64,000 nucleotides of DNA from Mesocentrotus franciscanus (taxonomy: Eukaryota; Echinodermata; Echinoidea; Camarodonta; Strongylocentrotidae), in contig CP137680.1 of NCBI GenBank assembly GCA_037976565.1, forward strand, positions 1,277,252 to 1,341,251, given 5' to 3'. A model generated the notes under the pieces. That model ran no database searches. It saw nothing but the letters and a program-made list of their open reading frames with translations, and was not told the origin of the DNA. Positions within the stretch are counted from its first letter, which is position 1. The number at the start of each line of letters is the position of its first letter. Shown here one piece after another: positions 1 through 12,392 of the stretch. A program made the translations under genes and the position numbers.

Positions 1-1082
1 ACCAGTAATAAACAATTCTGACATGGTTCTCTACATTCTATCTTGCTCTTGGAATCTTGTATTTCGTTTTTTTTAAGGTCTTCATCTCACATACGGATAA
101 GAAAATAATATCAACGCCCAAATGAATTAGAAAGGTTACGGTATTAGTTTACAAGCTTACTTTTGTAGATGTGCAATGATTTTATATATATTTTATATTT
201 ATTTATTTTGTTTAAAGATTTTGAAACCCGTAGAAAATTTCTAGCAAAACATGGTTAATGGTTTAATTTAAAAGGGTTTTAATAGAGCTAATCTAAACCC
301 AAAATGGGTAGTTTGCAAAGCAATCGTATTACACCTTCCGCCAATTACTGCCTTTTATTTTGTGCAAAAGTGCACGTATGGCAAACGAGCGACCGTGCAG
401 AGAGGCACTCAAAGCAATAGAAGTGAAGATAAATGCTTTCTTCCCCTTGGTATAAATCACAGACCAACGTTAAACTTTGTCCGACGGATACATGCAGACG
501 ACAGAATGTGAAACAACAAAATCACCATAATCACCATAATTTATATAAGCCTAATATTGAGAAGAATTTTCATTTTGGTCACATTGTTCTGCTCAGAGAT
601 ATAGATCATGTAAATTGATCCGATATTTTATTGTCGAAAACTTGCGTTTTTAACTACATGTATATTGCTTCGAGGTTGAATAATCTAATGTTAAGGATTT
701 GACAATGCCAATGAAAGAGGTACTAGTATTGCATTGTGTTGATCGGGGTGATGTGGATATGGTAAAACTATCCCTTAGTTCATTTTTCTTACATGTTTGA
801 TATATTTTTCTAACTTGATAATTGATAAATTAATTATTATCATTTGTTTTAGAAATGTCTTAACATGAATGAATGTGTTTATTATTTCTACCATCACGGA
901 CGTATAAGTTTGGAAATTGACGCAATTCTATTCGCTTTTACCAACGTAGTGCATCACATCGAAGATTTCATGAGATCAATTTTCATGCATGGTTGCTTCT
1001 GAGCGTGTGGTTTTTTCTTTTGCTTCCTTCTTTGTTATATTTCATATTTTATATGTTTGTTCTTGTTTGTTCTTATGTTCGT
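1..1082. other. No gene recognised
   Basis: AT-rich sequence without a convincing coding region. The one open frame near 433-618 has no recognisable domain and is low complexity (Asn/His-rich). The last 30 bases before 1083 are T-rich and end in TAG, so they resemble a splice acceptor directly before the LINE target site. Confidence 0.5.
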
Positions 1083-1098
1083 AGCTTCCTCTGGTTCA
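1083..1098. repeat. LINE target-site duplication, left copy
   Basis: AGCTTCCTCTGGTTCA here is repeated exactly at 3753-3768, immediately after the A-rich tail of the LINE. This marks both borders of a single retrotransposition event. Confidence 0.9.
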
Positions 1099-3752
1099 AA
1101 TAAAACTCCAGGGTTAGATGGCCTCCCAAGTGAATTTTATGTGGCATTTTTCAATGGCATTGTAGATTTGTTGTTGGACTCTTACAACTTTTCCTTCTCT
1201 AATGGTTTGTTATCTCAATCTCAACGAAATGGAGTAATTACTCTGATACTAAAGCAAGGTAAAGATCCGTTAGAAGTTAAAAACTATAGGCCCATTTCCT
1301 TGTTAAATGTAGATTACAAATTAGTTGCTAAAGTAATGAATCATCGACTAAAAAGTTAACTGATTCTTTAATTCATTCAGATCAACAGGGATTTTTAAGT
1401 GGTCGTAATATTAGTGTAAATGTTCGCACTATCATAGACCTAGTTATTGAATATACTGATGCTATAGATGTCCCTGGTTCAATGGTTTTTTCTGGATTTC
1501 GGAAAAGCTTTTAATAGGATCGAGCATGCATATTTGTTTAAGTCTTTATAGAACAGTTTGATCTTGGAGAGAATTTCATTAATATTGTAAAAAACCTTTT
1601 ATAATCACAGATTCAGTTATGTTGTAAATAATGTTTTTTTAACAAGCCCTTCCCTATAAGCCGTGGTATTTTTCAAGGGTGCCCTATTTCACCTTATTTG
1701 TTTGTTTTGGCAATTGAAATTCTAGCTATTTCATTAAGGGTTTGTCCTGATATTAAAGGAATTAAGATAGGTGAAGTGGAGAAAAAAGTTAGTTTATTTG
1801 CTGATGACACTATTTTTTTTTTGAATGGTGAAATGGATTCTTTTGTTTGTTTATATTGTTACATTATTTTGAAAATTTTTCAGGGTGTCGGATAAATATG
1901 TCTAAGTCTGAGGCCATACATATTGGCAGTTTAAAGAATAGTGAAGAAAAACCTTATGAAGAGATGACTTACCTGGAGAAATAAGACCTTTAAAGCATTG
2001 GGAGTAACATTCTCTTTATCAACTAAATCTTTGTATGAACTTAATAATCCCATGAAACTGAAAAAGATAGAACAAGTTTTGAATTGCTGGAGACAGAGGA
2101 GTTTATCTCTAATTGGAAAGATATCAGTTGTCAAATCTCTTTTATTGCCCCAGCTATTGTATACGTTCTCTGTGTTATGTATTGATGTTCCTAAATCTTT
2201 TTTTTAAGTTGAATAGTTTACTTTATAAATTTATATGGAGTAACGGTAACGATAGGGTGAAACGAGTTTTACTCTGTAATTTGTACGAAGAAGGTGGCCT
2301 TAAAATGATTGATCCATGCACATTTGCAAAATCACAGAAAATGGTTTGGGTAAAAAATATTTCGGATGATAATTATGTGAGTACTTGGAAATCCATAGAA
2401 ATAGAAATGCTTAAATTGTTTCATGATGATCCATATATGCTCTGGAAAGCAGAAGTTCCTCTAAGTATACTGCAAAAAATGAAAAATTGTCAATTGGTTG
2501 AAACTTTGAAAGTCTGGTATGAATATAAATTTTTAATTGTAAAAGAATTGAACTTAGATACTTATCACATGCAGGATTATATATGGTACAACAAAAATGT
2601 GAGTTTAAGGCATAGACCTTACTTTTATTATCATGCATGGTATGGGAGAGGGATTGTATATTTTGTCTCTCATTTGTATAGGGGTTGAAAATATGGTGAA
2701 AACTTTTAAAGACTTGGTTGTAGAATTTGATATCCCAATAACTGACCGTCGCAAGTATGATTCCCTAACGAATGCTTTATATTTAGATTGGTTTATTGAT
2801 CATCAAGATGTTCATGAGAATATTTTTGATAAGATTGTTTTTGAGTTGCTTAGGAAGTTGAAAGTGCCTAGCTGTGCTTATTCGGTACTACGTAACAAAG
2901 ATAAATCATTACAGGCCAAGATTGGTAATAAGTGGGAAGAGTGGCTTGGTTTGGATAGAGATGAAATTGAATGATCTGTTATACACAAAAATAATTTCAA
3001 ATGCACTATAGAAACTCAGTTAAGGTCTTTTTATTTTAAAATGTTTCACAATGCCATAGCCCTAAACTCATTTTTATATAAAATTAGAAGAAGGGATAGT
3101 CCTTTGTGTTATTTCTGTCAGGAGCTTCCTTAAACCTTGATTCATATATTTTGTAAATGCACAGTAGTTGCTCCAATGTGGAAAAAGCTTGCAGATTATA
3201 TAGATTATATGACGAAGGAGACAACATTGTACTTTGACTTCGCTTATATATTTGGTATTGATATCGGTGGCAGGCATGATGTATGTATTCATTTTTGTAT
3301 TCCTGTGCCTCAAATTTTCATTTCTTTTGTAAAAATGAAACAGAAAATTGAATATAAAATAGAAGAGAAGAAAGGTAAATTGGGCTCCCACCTTAAGAAA
3401 TGATCACTTCCTTTCTTGTAGAATTTTGGTCCCCTGGCATTTAATAAATTGTATACTTCCTTATTGTCAATTATGTTATTCTATTGTTAATATTACTGTA
3501 TTTCATTGGAGCCTCTCCTTGACGAGTCCAGTCTTGGTTTTCTTATATGATATATAACCTTGATGCATGTCAGGGTGAGCCTTAACTGACTAGAGTGAGG
3601 CATTGTCTTTGTGTTGTGCTGTTTTGTTTTGTGTTGTGTTGTCCTGTGTTGTACCGTATTCTGTATAAATCCATTTACTTTATTGATATGATATTATTGT
3701 AAATATGTTATGTCGTTGAGTTTTATTTTCAATACAAAAAAATACAAAAAAA
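1099..3752 (+). mobile_element. 5'-truncated Tx1/L1-like LINE, dead copy
   Basis: This is a non-LTR retrotransposon copy cut off at its 5' end inside the reverse transcriptase. The copy starts within an NKTPGLDGLPSEFY motif, followed by NYRPISLLNVDYKLVAKV (about 1290-1335), a DQQGFLSGRNI block (1380-1412), and an ISLFADDT-like catalytic box reading SLFADDTIFF (about 1790-1822). The thumb and connection part (about 1985-2690) contains WRQRSLSLIGKISVVKSLL. The far end has a zinc-knuckle-like CYFC...HIFCKC motif (about 3105-3165). The first catalytic box reads FRKSFNR instead of a DFEKAFD-type motif, so the catalytic Asp is lost, and several frameshifts and stops follow. The 3' end carries ATACAAAA-type repeats at 3731-3752. 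A perfect 16-bp duplication flanks it. The clade is judged from motif resemblance only; it is certainly non-functional. Confidence 0.9.
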
Positions 3753-3768
3753 AGCTTCCTCTGGTTCA
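3753..3768. repeat. LINE target-site duplication, right copy
   Basis: Exact copy of 1083-1098 directly after the A-rich tail. Joining the flanks restores an uninterrupted pre-insertion site that reads as a small Ser/Gly-rich open segment. Confidence 0.9.
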
Positions 3769-5890
3769 CTTCCAGGAGCCGGTGGGGAAGGCCCAAGGGT
3801 CATAAGTAAATTCCACTTTCCCTTTTTCATTCCAGGCAACTTCAGGAGGTGCAGCAGGAGAAACTTCATCATTTGTTTTTAGTTTATACATTTTGTATTT
3901 CATATCTCATCTCTTTATATCTTATGTTATTGTATTATATCTTTTGAATGCCGAATTAATAATAATATTGATTATCATTATTATCATTATTGCTCACCAT
4001 TATAACAAATATACAGTGCTGTTTTATTATCAAATGTATAATCCATGGTTTTATTATCAAATGTATAATCCATGGTCTATTCTAGAAGGAATACAACTTC
4101 ATCTTGTTGAAAACTAAACTCTGAATCTTATACAACATGGCATCTTGTTTATCACTCATTTTACTTATGAAAACTTAATTATATTCAAGACTATCAGTGT
4201 ACTTGGTCACGTGAACGTACAGAAGACTTAAGGTTTATGAGAATGATTGTGAAAGACGTGCATGGAGATAAAAACTATCTGAACGGAAGGGTATCATCCA
4301 AAAATTTATGATAATATATAAGAGCGAATGACGGATGTACGTCACTACAATTCAAGATAATGAATATATGATTACAAATACCTAATATCTACATGAGTGG
4401 CTATTATATAAATATAATATTTATCATGACATTGTACGAATAATGAAGGTTATAATCTATAATATATAAATTTGAAAGTGTTTACACATGATTTCTACGA
4501 AATATAATCAATTGATTCTGAAAGGAAATGAACATCACAAGTATTGCTAAAAGCATTTCAGTTAAAACATAAGAGGTACTTTGTATTTTGTATTTATCAC
4601 AAAAAGACAATTGAAAGATATTTGACACATAGGATAATTAAAAATTTCGGACGTCAGAATTATTTTGATGAGACTATTAGTTTGAGCGTCATTAAGAAGA
4701 TATGAAGTAGAATAATTATTATCCAAGTGGACATTAAAATGTTACGAAATTCATTGACAATACATTTCGGAGATGATGCTCGTTCAATGGTGCTTGGCAT
4801 GGTCGTTGTAGTCAGTTGGAATCCACCTACATCAATACTTACACCCATTAACAGTTTCATAATCTCATATACCACGTACCCGTTGATATCTTCAAGAGTT
4901 TTGTTTTTTATTTATTATCAGTAAGCATTTGGCGTCACCAGTGCGTGGGAGGGAAAAATGAACTGAATCATTGTGACCCTCGGGTCTCTCCCCCTTATTT
5001 TCCAAGTTTGTTTTCTTATTCCTAGTTAGGCTTCCCGAACATTACCAAAGCAACATGATTACCAACAATAGATTTAGAAGAAGATCCGTTTTTTAATAAT
5101 TAAGAAGTTGAAGCTGGCCAATTTTTTTAACCGGGCCAATCACTGAAAACTCCTTTAATGCTAGAGGGAAAAAGAAACGAACGGCAGTTTGCTGGAAAAT
5201 TTCTACGATTTCAAAACTCAATTCAATTCATTTTTAATTATTCAATTCCATCTTTGTATTAACACATTTGTAAAAAAAAAGCAGGTAATTAATTAAATAA
5301 CATTACTTTCCATACATAATATACATGTACATTGGAAATAACATAAACATGGTATGCATGTGTATATATATAAATATATATATATAAATGATGACGCCTT
5401 TCAAAAACATCTCTGCTTTCTGTGACACAGAAAGGACTTTCAGGTTTCCAGTCCTTTGAAATCATTACTTTAACTGTGAAATTAGCTTATTATAGGAGCG
5501 TTTTGGTTTATTCGTAAAGAGACAGCTGAATTTATTCGTCAATCACCGAGGACCTCCGACCTACACTAGGAAACCCTAAAAGTTAAAAGTCTTATTAAAG
5601 GTAATACAACTCTAATTGCTTGTGGTGACAGATTTGGGGCTACATTATAAAGATGAATAACACGGAATTTGAGGATCAAAATTAGTAGCGAGATCACACT
5701 ACTTGGCTGATATATTTCAATTATGTTGCGCCATATATTATCTTTATCTGTTCATAGGCGAAGGAGGGGGCGAGGCATTCTCGGAATTTCTTTTTACCTG
5801 TACCCATCTCACATGGGCTGAGTGTGGAAACCTAATTAATTTCTTGCCAGATGACGTTGGTGGTGTGTCAGGGATATGCGGGACATCCCA
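3769..5890. other. No intact gene; AT-rich spacer
   Basis: No coding region is recognised. The part next to the LINE (3769-3885) has a pyrimidine-rich acceptor-like stretch ending in CAG at about 3837 before a Gly/Ala/Ser-rich open segment. A short run of ATT/ATC repeats lies at 3958-3992, and an AT dinucleotide run at about 5362-5388. Confidence 0.45.
4022..4075. repeat. Perfect 27-bp tandem duplication
   Basis: Positions 4022-4048 are repeated exactly at 4049-4075 (each begins TTTTATTATC and ends ATCCATGG). The lack of mismatches suggests a recent event. Confidence 0.9.
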
Positions 5891-6384
5891 TTAATTTCCG
5901 ACAACCCACAAGACAGAAAGTGTTGTAGTTACGAACCCTCAGAATCGGCTTAAAGATATATATAAACGCAAGACCGACACGAGTTTATCTATAGATACAT
6001 TACGTCCTATATCTTGTCTTGGAAGGATCCCCCTCAAATTAAAATGTTTGGATACGCCGCTGAGTATTATCACTTTCCTAATAGTTCCAACATGTTGGTC
6101 TCGTAAACCCTCAGGTTCACGACATGTCGGTCGTGTCGATCTGGCGTGTTGTCGGTCTACTGGGCTATAGCCAGGATTCAGAATAGGTACACCATAATAA
6201 TAATGACATAAACATATCGCTTTCAAACTGTGCTATTATAATCACAGAATATAATTGCAAATATAGGTTGTGGTATGCTAAAGCCATGTTATATATGACA
6301 TCACATAGGTGACCCTAGCTGACTAAAGACAAGTCGCAGGATTTTGGTAGAATTTCTGGAGAATTTCGTCTGAGGGACAATAGA
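5891..6384. other. Spacer, nothing recognised
   Basis: No coding region recognised. Two short GTCGGT/CGTGTCG-rich stretches at about 6120-6165 recall the internal words of the TIR elements elsewhere in the window, but no matching ends were found. Confidence 0.35.
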
Positions 6385-7137
6385 TCATTGATGGTTGACG
6401 CCTTCATTTCGAGGATGTCTAGCTGCTACAACAGTTGGGTTTGCAGCAGGTCGGATGACTTCATTGTTGGTTACTTTGTCCTGCCGACGTTTACTCATCA
6501 TGGACGTCAGGTGCCTCTGAGGAAATCTATTAAGAGCTTTTATATGTCGTTTGTAGCACATCCAGGATTCAGCACCACACGGCAGGCTTATGATGACAAT
6601 GGCGTGATAGATTTTCATTTTGATGTTGACCTTTATCCCATGTTGTGTCCAGACTCGTTCTTGGAGGCGCCCAAAGGCAACACTAGCTTTTTGTTAATGC
6701 TAGCACCAATATCTTCTCCAATGGTTGCATCATCTGAGATTATGCTTTCTAGGTTAGTACACCTTTTCTCGCCTTTCAGTTGACTGCCATCTACAAGCGG
6801 TGTAGAGGTGTAACAGGTGATGATGCTGACTTGCAAACCAAAGTTCTTTGCAGCATTTGAGAAACTTTCCATCATTTCCTGTAGATAGTATAGGTTTGGT
6901 GAGCAACGAGGGCGCATGTCATCAGCAGAGAGCAGTTCAGTGATCATAGCCTCTGACGACTTTGTTGACGAGCGAAGTCTTGAGAGATTGAAGAGGTTTC
7001 CAGTGCGGAATCTGATAGATATTCCTGGGGGCACAAAATTCCCTTCTTTCAACGAATACATGAATATCTTTGAAAATGAACCATTAAGACCTTCTATAGT
7101 CGCATTAGAGGAATGTCTCAGTGTCACAACAGTTTGA
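6385..7137 (-). mobile_element. LINE relic, reverse transcriptase C-terminal half
   Basis: Read on the minus strand this is a decayed non-LTR retrotransposon. The upstream part (7127 down to 6633) carries the row FRTGNLFNLSRLRSSTKSSE, then LLSADD, which sits where LLFADD is expected, then NAAKNFGLQVSI and SIISDDATIGEDIGASI. After a frameshift near 6620 the reading continues with GAESWMCYKRHIKALNRF and QDKVTNNEV (to 6385). This order (RT catalytic box, thumb, then CETWTLY-like and QDKVTN blocks) is typical of a LINE family widespread in marine invertebrates. The catalytic box has Ser in place of the aromatic residue, and frameshifts rule out function. No poly(A) or target duplication was identified. 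Confidence 0.85.
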
Positions 7138-7689
7138 TAAATTATTCTACTCTTGATAGGCGTATCAATCGCACATTAAATTTGATCCCAAAGGAGATGG
7201 TCATTCCCATCGATGAGTAAAATTAGAATTATCCTGTCCCTGTTGATCTGTTTTGATTTATCTGTATATATCTTGTGATCATTACTGTCGAGCATAACGA
7301 GGCTTGCTTTCTGTAATTTCTGTATACACGTTTTTTTTGACGATAATCGCAGAAACTCGTCTATAAGAGGGTTCCGTTTCTTTCTCACCCGGTCACTCAT
7401 TCATAAATCATAAGGTTTTGAAGATATCTTTTTTGTGCAGATTTTCAATCCCTTTGTATAATACAGAAACTCGTTTTCAGTGTCATAATCATCAATATAG
7501 AATATTCGGAAACCCGGTTAATAGGGGGCTTGAACTCTTGAACTATGAAAGTAACAATGCAAGGAGCATCTGTCTGAAATATAGTATGGAGTACAAAATG
7601 ACTGATTGATATATGGTAATCTCGTCTAGTTTTCATAAATGTCACTCCGATCCTCCTTAATCCCACTGACTACCAATACGTCAACATGT
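7138..7689. other. Spacer, nothing recognised
   Basis: Open frames on both strands lack recognisable motifs. It may include decayed 5' sequence of the flanking retroelements. Confidence 0.35.
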
Positions 7690-8164
7690 ACAATTCTAAA
7701 TTCTTCTCCTTGCCTTCAAAATCCGTAATGGTCACTGCCCGCCATATCTTTCAGAAGCTTGTCAAATCTAATGCGCCCTCTTCCATGCTGCGGGCTTCCT
7801 CTTCTTTCCACCTCCAACTGATGTCTGGGTTCCCGCGTAAAGACGCGTTACGGTGACAGATTTCTCTCTGCATGTCGCCGATCCAATAGAATAGCCTCCC
7901 TCCCCATATCCAAATGCTCCATCCCTACACACTTTAAAAACTATGTTAAAAACCCACTTATTCAAATTCTTCGAAGCAATTAATATGTTTGTATTTATGG
8001 TTTTAATTTGTAGTTTCAGTATTCGATATATTATGTATTATGTATATTGTAATTGGCGTTGTCCTAGCTCTCTGTTGGGTAGAAGTACTATGCTTTACCT
8101 ATATAGTTATAATGGATGCAAGGACAACAGTACCAAGGCGCCCAGAAATATAGTAAAACGTGCG
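7690..8164 (+). mobile_element. CR1/L2-like LINE 3' end relic
   Basis: Plus-strand translation in shifting frames gives pieces typical of the C-terminus of CR1/L2-type LINE ORF2: RYGDRFLSA (about 7848-7876), NSLPPHIQM with frameshifts (about 7890-7915), and LKTMLKTHLFKFFEAI (about 7933-7985). An untranslated tail follows and ends in a GCGTTAAAACCC-like terminus that runs straight into the ATT/ATC microsatellite. L2-like LINEs commonly end in such short repeats. It is frameshifted and non-functional. Confidence 0.6.
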
Positions 8165-8545
8165 TTAAAACCCTATTATCATTATTATTATTATTATATA
8201 TATATCATTATTATTATTATTATCGTTATTATCATTATTATTAATATCGTTATTATTATCATTATTATCATTATTGTTGTCATTGTTATTGTTATTATTA
8301 TCATTATTATTATCATCATCATTATTATTACTATTATTATCATTATTATTATTATTATTCAATATTATCATTATTATTAATATTATTATTATTAATATCA
8401 TCACCATTATTATATTAATTATCAATATTATTATTATCATTATTATTATTATCATTGTTATAACTATTATGATCATTATTATGATTATTATTATTATTGT
8501 TTGTATTATTATTATTATTATTATCATTATTACAATAGGTCTATT
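8165..8545. repeat. ATT/ATC/GTT microsatellite
   Basis: About 380 bp of imperfect ATT, ATC and GTT trinucleotides. Every frame is open on one strand or another and gives Ile/Leu/Asn homopolymer-like translations, which are not proteins. It begins exactly where the LINE tail ends, so it probably grew from the LINE 3' repeat. Confidence 0.95.
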
Positions 8546-11213
8546 TACAACACGCTCTATTGAAATGGAAGTCCGCCAGTTTATTTTGCATACGATCCGA
8601 GACGATGTTTTGACAATAATGTGAACAATAATAACATTATTAATCTATAAAGTAGATAAACTATGCAGATTCAATTCAACTGTGGTTAAAGAGCTCCTGA
8701 TGAGCTTTAAACCACTACGGAAAGCTAAATCAGAGACATGCCATAAGATGTGCTTTCTAGTTTTAAAAGAATTCATCAAATCATTTGCCAGTTTATTATG
8801 GTAAGTACTGTTATGCGACAGTCTTGGTAGATTGGTTTAACTACGGTTTAAAACTCCTTTTCAGGGGCGGGCGGGGGGGGGGTAATGAAAAGGTGGTCAA
8901 CTATAGTTAATAATTAAGTCACATTCTCGATGCATAGACATTTGAGAGATGGATGACTGTTTTGTGTATTGGACCACATTATTTTCTCCTGAACCAAACT
9001 GAAAATACAAACGATAATGTGGGGGGAAAATTGTTTTGACTGAAATTCGGGAATGAGAAAATCTGCTTGACATGACTGTTTCTAAAGGAAACTACCTACA
9101 TGCATTTACTTTGATTTAGTTCCCTGTGGCTCATGAGGATCCTCAGTGAAGCTTTCAAGAAGGTCTGAGCCCGGTATGACCTTTCCCACATTTTGCCTCT
9201 CTCCTAAAAGAAAGCTAAACAACCAACAACAACAATATAAATATAGATATATACATTATGTGTGTGGCACTGTGTGGTTGATAGAGTCTCATTTCAGAGG
9301 ACGTTTACCTCTTCCGTGTTCATCCCACAAATCTACTAGACATTATACTACTGATCAAATTAGTTTTCCAGCATTTCACCACATTCCAGTTTGGTTGAGC
9401 TATAAAAGCATGTCTGCGAACGGGCTTGCGTTTACTGAATTGTTGACATAGTATGATAAAAGTGTGGGATACAGCGTGGTATACAGCGTGGTATACACAT
9501 ACTGATATATGATTAATGTTTGTTGATTAGAGAGGAGAGGTTCACGTATACCTAGGGGATTTGTCATCAATATCAGCGCAGATTTTCCGCATCTTTAACT
9601 CCAACTTTGATCACTTTTTCTCATCATCTATTTCCGCACCGACGTGCAATTTCTTTTGGTTCTAATAAAACATGAACTAGAAAAGATCATCTTTCCCTCA
9701 TACTTCTTACTTTACGCCAAGCTGTCATCTACTCCCATATTGTCGTTTCATGCTTCTCTCTCTTTCTCTCTCTCTCTCTTTCACTCTCTCCATATATATC
9801 CATGTTCTTCTCTCTCTCTCTCTCTTGCTTCATTAATACCCCCTTTCTTTTCTTTTTTCCCCATTCCTCTCTGTGTCTCCACCTCCATCTCCCGTCTCTT
9901 TATATCTTGCACATTTCGATCATCCCTAAGGAAACACGTATGTCAACAAGAAGAAGCTGAGTTTATGATTGATGATACCACTACAAATAGAAGGAATCTT
10001 TTATTTCCCTAACTGTTCTGACATACTTTCGATGACGTCTTGGTCCATTGTCTGGATTACTGTCGAAAAATGTATTTTCCTGACACCCAACCACACATAC
10101 TAGGGCCCGTGAAAAAAAAGTTAGATGTGTACTAATTAGAAAAATCTCACACGCGAAAGGTAGATTAACAACGAACAACATCTGGATCAATTTCATATGG
10201 TCAAAATCCTAACAAAATGTCAAATATTATCAGACTTGACTTTTGTATAAAATATCGTACCCGTCATTAAAATAACAGGATAACTCTTTGAGACCAGTAT
10301 GAGATGATATGTCAGGATTTAGCAAGATTTTTTTTTAAGAGTTATAATATACCCATTTAATTTTCTGATATGATTCTCTTTGTGAATTGATATATGTAAT
10401 ATATAATGTTGTATTCTGTTTGATTTCTTTGAATTTTTGTTCATGCAGCACATTTTAAAATACATTTCCAACATTAAAAGAGTAATCGTTATGTTCGGCA
10501 CAATTATAAGAACTAATCACGAATACTTGGTGAATGAAAATTGGTTTATCTTGCAACTACAGGCAAGTGCTGGAAAGCAGAGCTTGAAGTTGAATGTCCC
10601 AAAGGCTCTCTTAGATAAGTAAACGAATTTGGCCTCTTTTAACCGTTTATGATAATTTTTATTTTTTATTCATATGATAGCAAGTGTATCACCTGCCAGT
10701 TTTACCAAGCAGTTAATAAAGGCATACGAAAAAAACTTAACTTTGCCATTGACTATATTTACTGTTTTGTATGAACTTTTGACAAAATGAGCACAACGGA
10801 GACCACCAGTCCTGTTTCGGCTTCAATAATCTTCATGTATCATGTTTTTCTGTTGTCGCAGCGTCAAACTACCAAAATCATTTATTCATGACCGGGGATG
10901 ATCGCGAGCCCCCCTTAGTCATGAAGTCATTGAACCTCTGACATTAGAGAAGGAGGTGGGAAGATGATAATTGATGACGAAAAGCGAAAATGAAACGGGT
11001 GATTGAACCATCAATATACATTTATTACTGACCTCTTTCACGATAACTATAAGCGTTGAGGATATGGCGCCATAAATGTCGTTTTACGTCACTGCTCTTA
11101 AGCAAAAGACGGCTATATTCCAAGAGGCGTCATAGTACCTACAGTTAACGTTATAACTATTCATGAATTTATCGGAGCGTAACACTAATCGTTACAACAA
11201 CACTCTTTAATTG
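8546..11213. other. Spacer without recognised genes
   Basis: No coding region recognised. It includes a G-rich run at 8865-8882 and a perfect 12-bp tandem repeat ATACAGCGTGGT at 9469-9480 and 9481-9492. An open frame at 9644-10012 is a by-product of the TC-rich tract. Confidence 0.45.
9752..9830. repeat. TC-rich microsatellite
   Basis: Mostly TC dinucleotides with short interruptions. Confidence 0.9.
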
Positions 11214-11346
11214 ATACCTCAGTCACACCTCCAACCCGACTTCAGACCGACTCTAAACTTACCGACTTTTTTGCCATTCGGGGTAATATAATCGTTTGAT
11301 CGGTCTGTCGTCGGTGTGGTGTAGTATCGTTGGTGTGACTGAGGTA
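11214..11346. mobile_element. Short TIR element, CCGAC-word family
   Basis: A 133-bp unit with perfect 16-bp inverted ends: ATACCTCAGTCACACC at 11214-11229 and its reverse complement at 11331-11346. The left interior repeats CCGAC words and the right interior repeats GTCGG words. It has no coding capacity. The first 40 or so bases resemble 36964-37004 (shared AGTCACACC, CCAACCCGACT), so this is a family. Its superfamily is unknown. Confidence 0.75.
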
Positions 11347-12167
11347 TGAAGCTGGCAAATGAATTCGGATCGTTAGATTAAAGAAGCGGGAGAAAATCAG
11401 GCAAAGGATGGATGATTTGGGTCACATATATCTAAAAATATCTTTGTATTTAAAAGGAAAATATTATGTAGGTTTGGCGTACGAAGATTATCATAAATGA
11501 CATTTTGCAACTAATGCCACTCGCCCACATTCGCTATGTTAATAGGAAATAAATCATAATTGGTTTTAAGAATATTTTGCTATATTCTATCTGTAAACTT
11601 TGTTGCAATATCCTTAAATTGTGATCTCCGGTCTTGTCCATTATTTTCAACAAAACCAAAATATTTTTCATGATCACCTTGTTCTCTGACCTATAAAATG
11701 AGTGAATGCGACATTTCTAGCCAACTTCCTGGTGGAAATTATCTCAATGTGCCTCACGGCTCACCCTCATGGCTCCTGTAGCTATGCTTAGCACAGTTTG
11801 TATGGTTTGACATGAATAAGTTTATTTGATTGATGTAGGAGTATGAAATCAATTAGCCGCCATCTTAATGAAGTGTACTTCCAGGCGATTCGGGCTCTCG
11901 TCTCTGTCATCCTAGGATAACTCTATTCGTACACCTCAACCCTTTCATTATTATTTTATGCTACCTTAATGATCCTGGTAAGGCTGGTAAACCTGTCTTA
12001 CACCTTCAAATATATTAAACTACTCTAGAATCACGAAGGTTAATGTGCTTTGGTGAGATCAATTTAGCCATTTAGTACGTTCAACCAGATTTTAGAGAAA
12101 GCTCGCTCTTAGAAACCTCGGTATGTCTTCTGTTATCATGGCTGTCATCAGGGTCTGAGGTGGTACT
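11347..12167. other. Spacer, nothing recognised
   Basis: AT-rich, no convincing coding region or repeat. Confidence 0.4.
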
Positions 12168-12392
12168 AACCCGCATTGATATGAACTGGATCTTTCAGAT
12201 GGACAACGGTGGTCATACCATGTTTAACAAGAAATATGGATTCTCATTGCAAATAAGGCCGAGACACAATGCTTTTACAACAAGATTGTAGATAACTGGA
12301 ATTCATTACCAGCATAACCAGAGGAAGCAGTTAGTTCAACTAGCATCAATAGGGTCATATCTGCTCTTGAAGAGAAGGTTGAGTTCTGGTAA
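12168..12392 (+). mobile_element. CR1-like LINE C-terminal relic
   Basis: Translation with frameshifts gives a GGHTMF segment (about 12209-12226), a RPRHNAFTTR segment (about 12260-12290), DNWNSLPA (about 12294-12317), then EEAVSSTSINRVISALEEKV ending in EFW and a stop (about 12322-12392). This matches the characteristic end of CR1-type LINE proteins (a basic block, a VxNxWNSLP block, then a final FW and stop). Only the last 75 or so codons remain. Confidence 0.65.

Noticed and set aside
6388..6783. 131-codon plus-strand frame
   Set aside because: Antisense to a LINE relic whose minus-strand reading has clear RT motifs.
8165..8624. Long open frames rich in Ile, Leu or Asn on both strands
   Set aside because: They are translations of an ATT/ATC microsatellite and stay open in several frames by composition alone.
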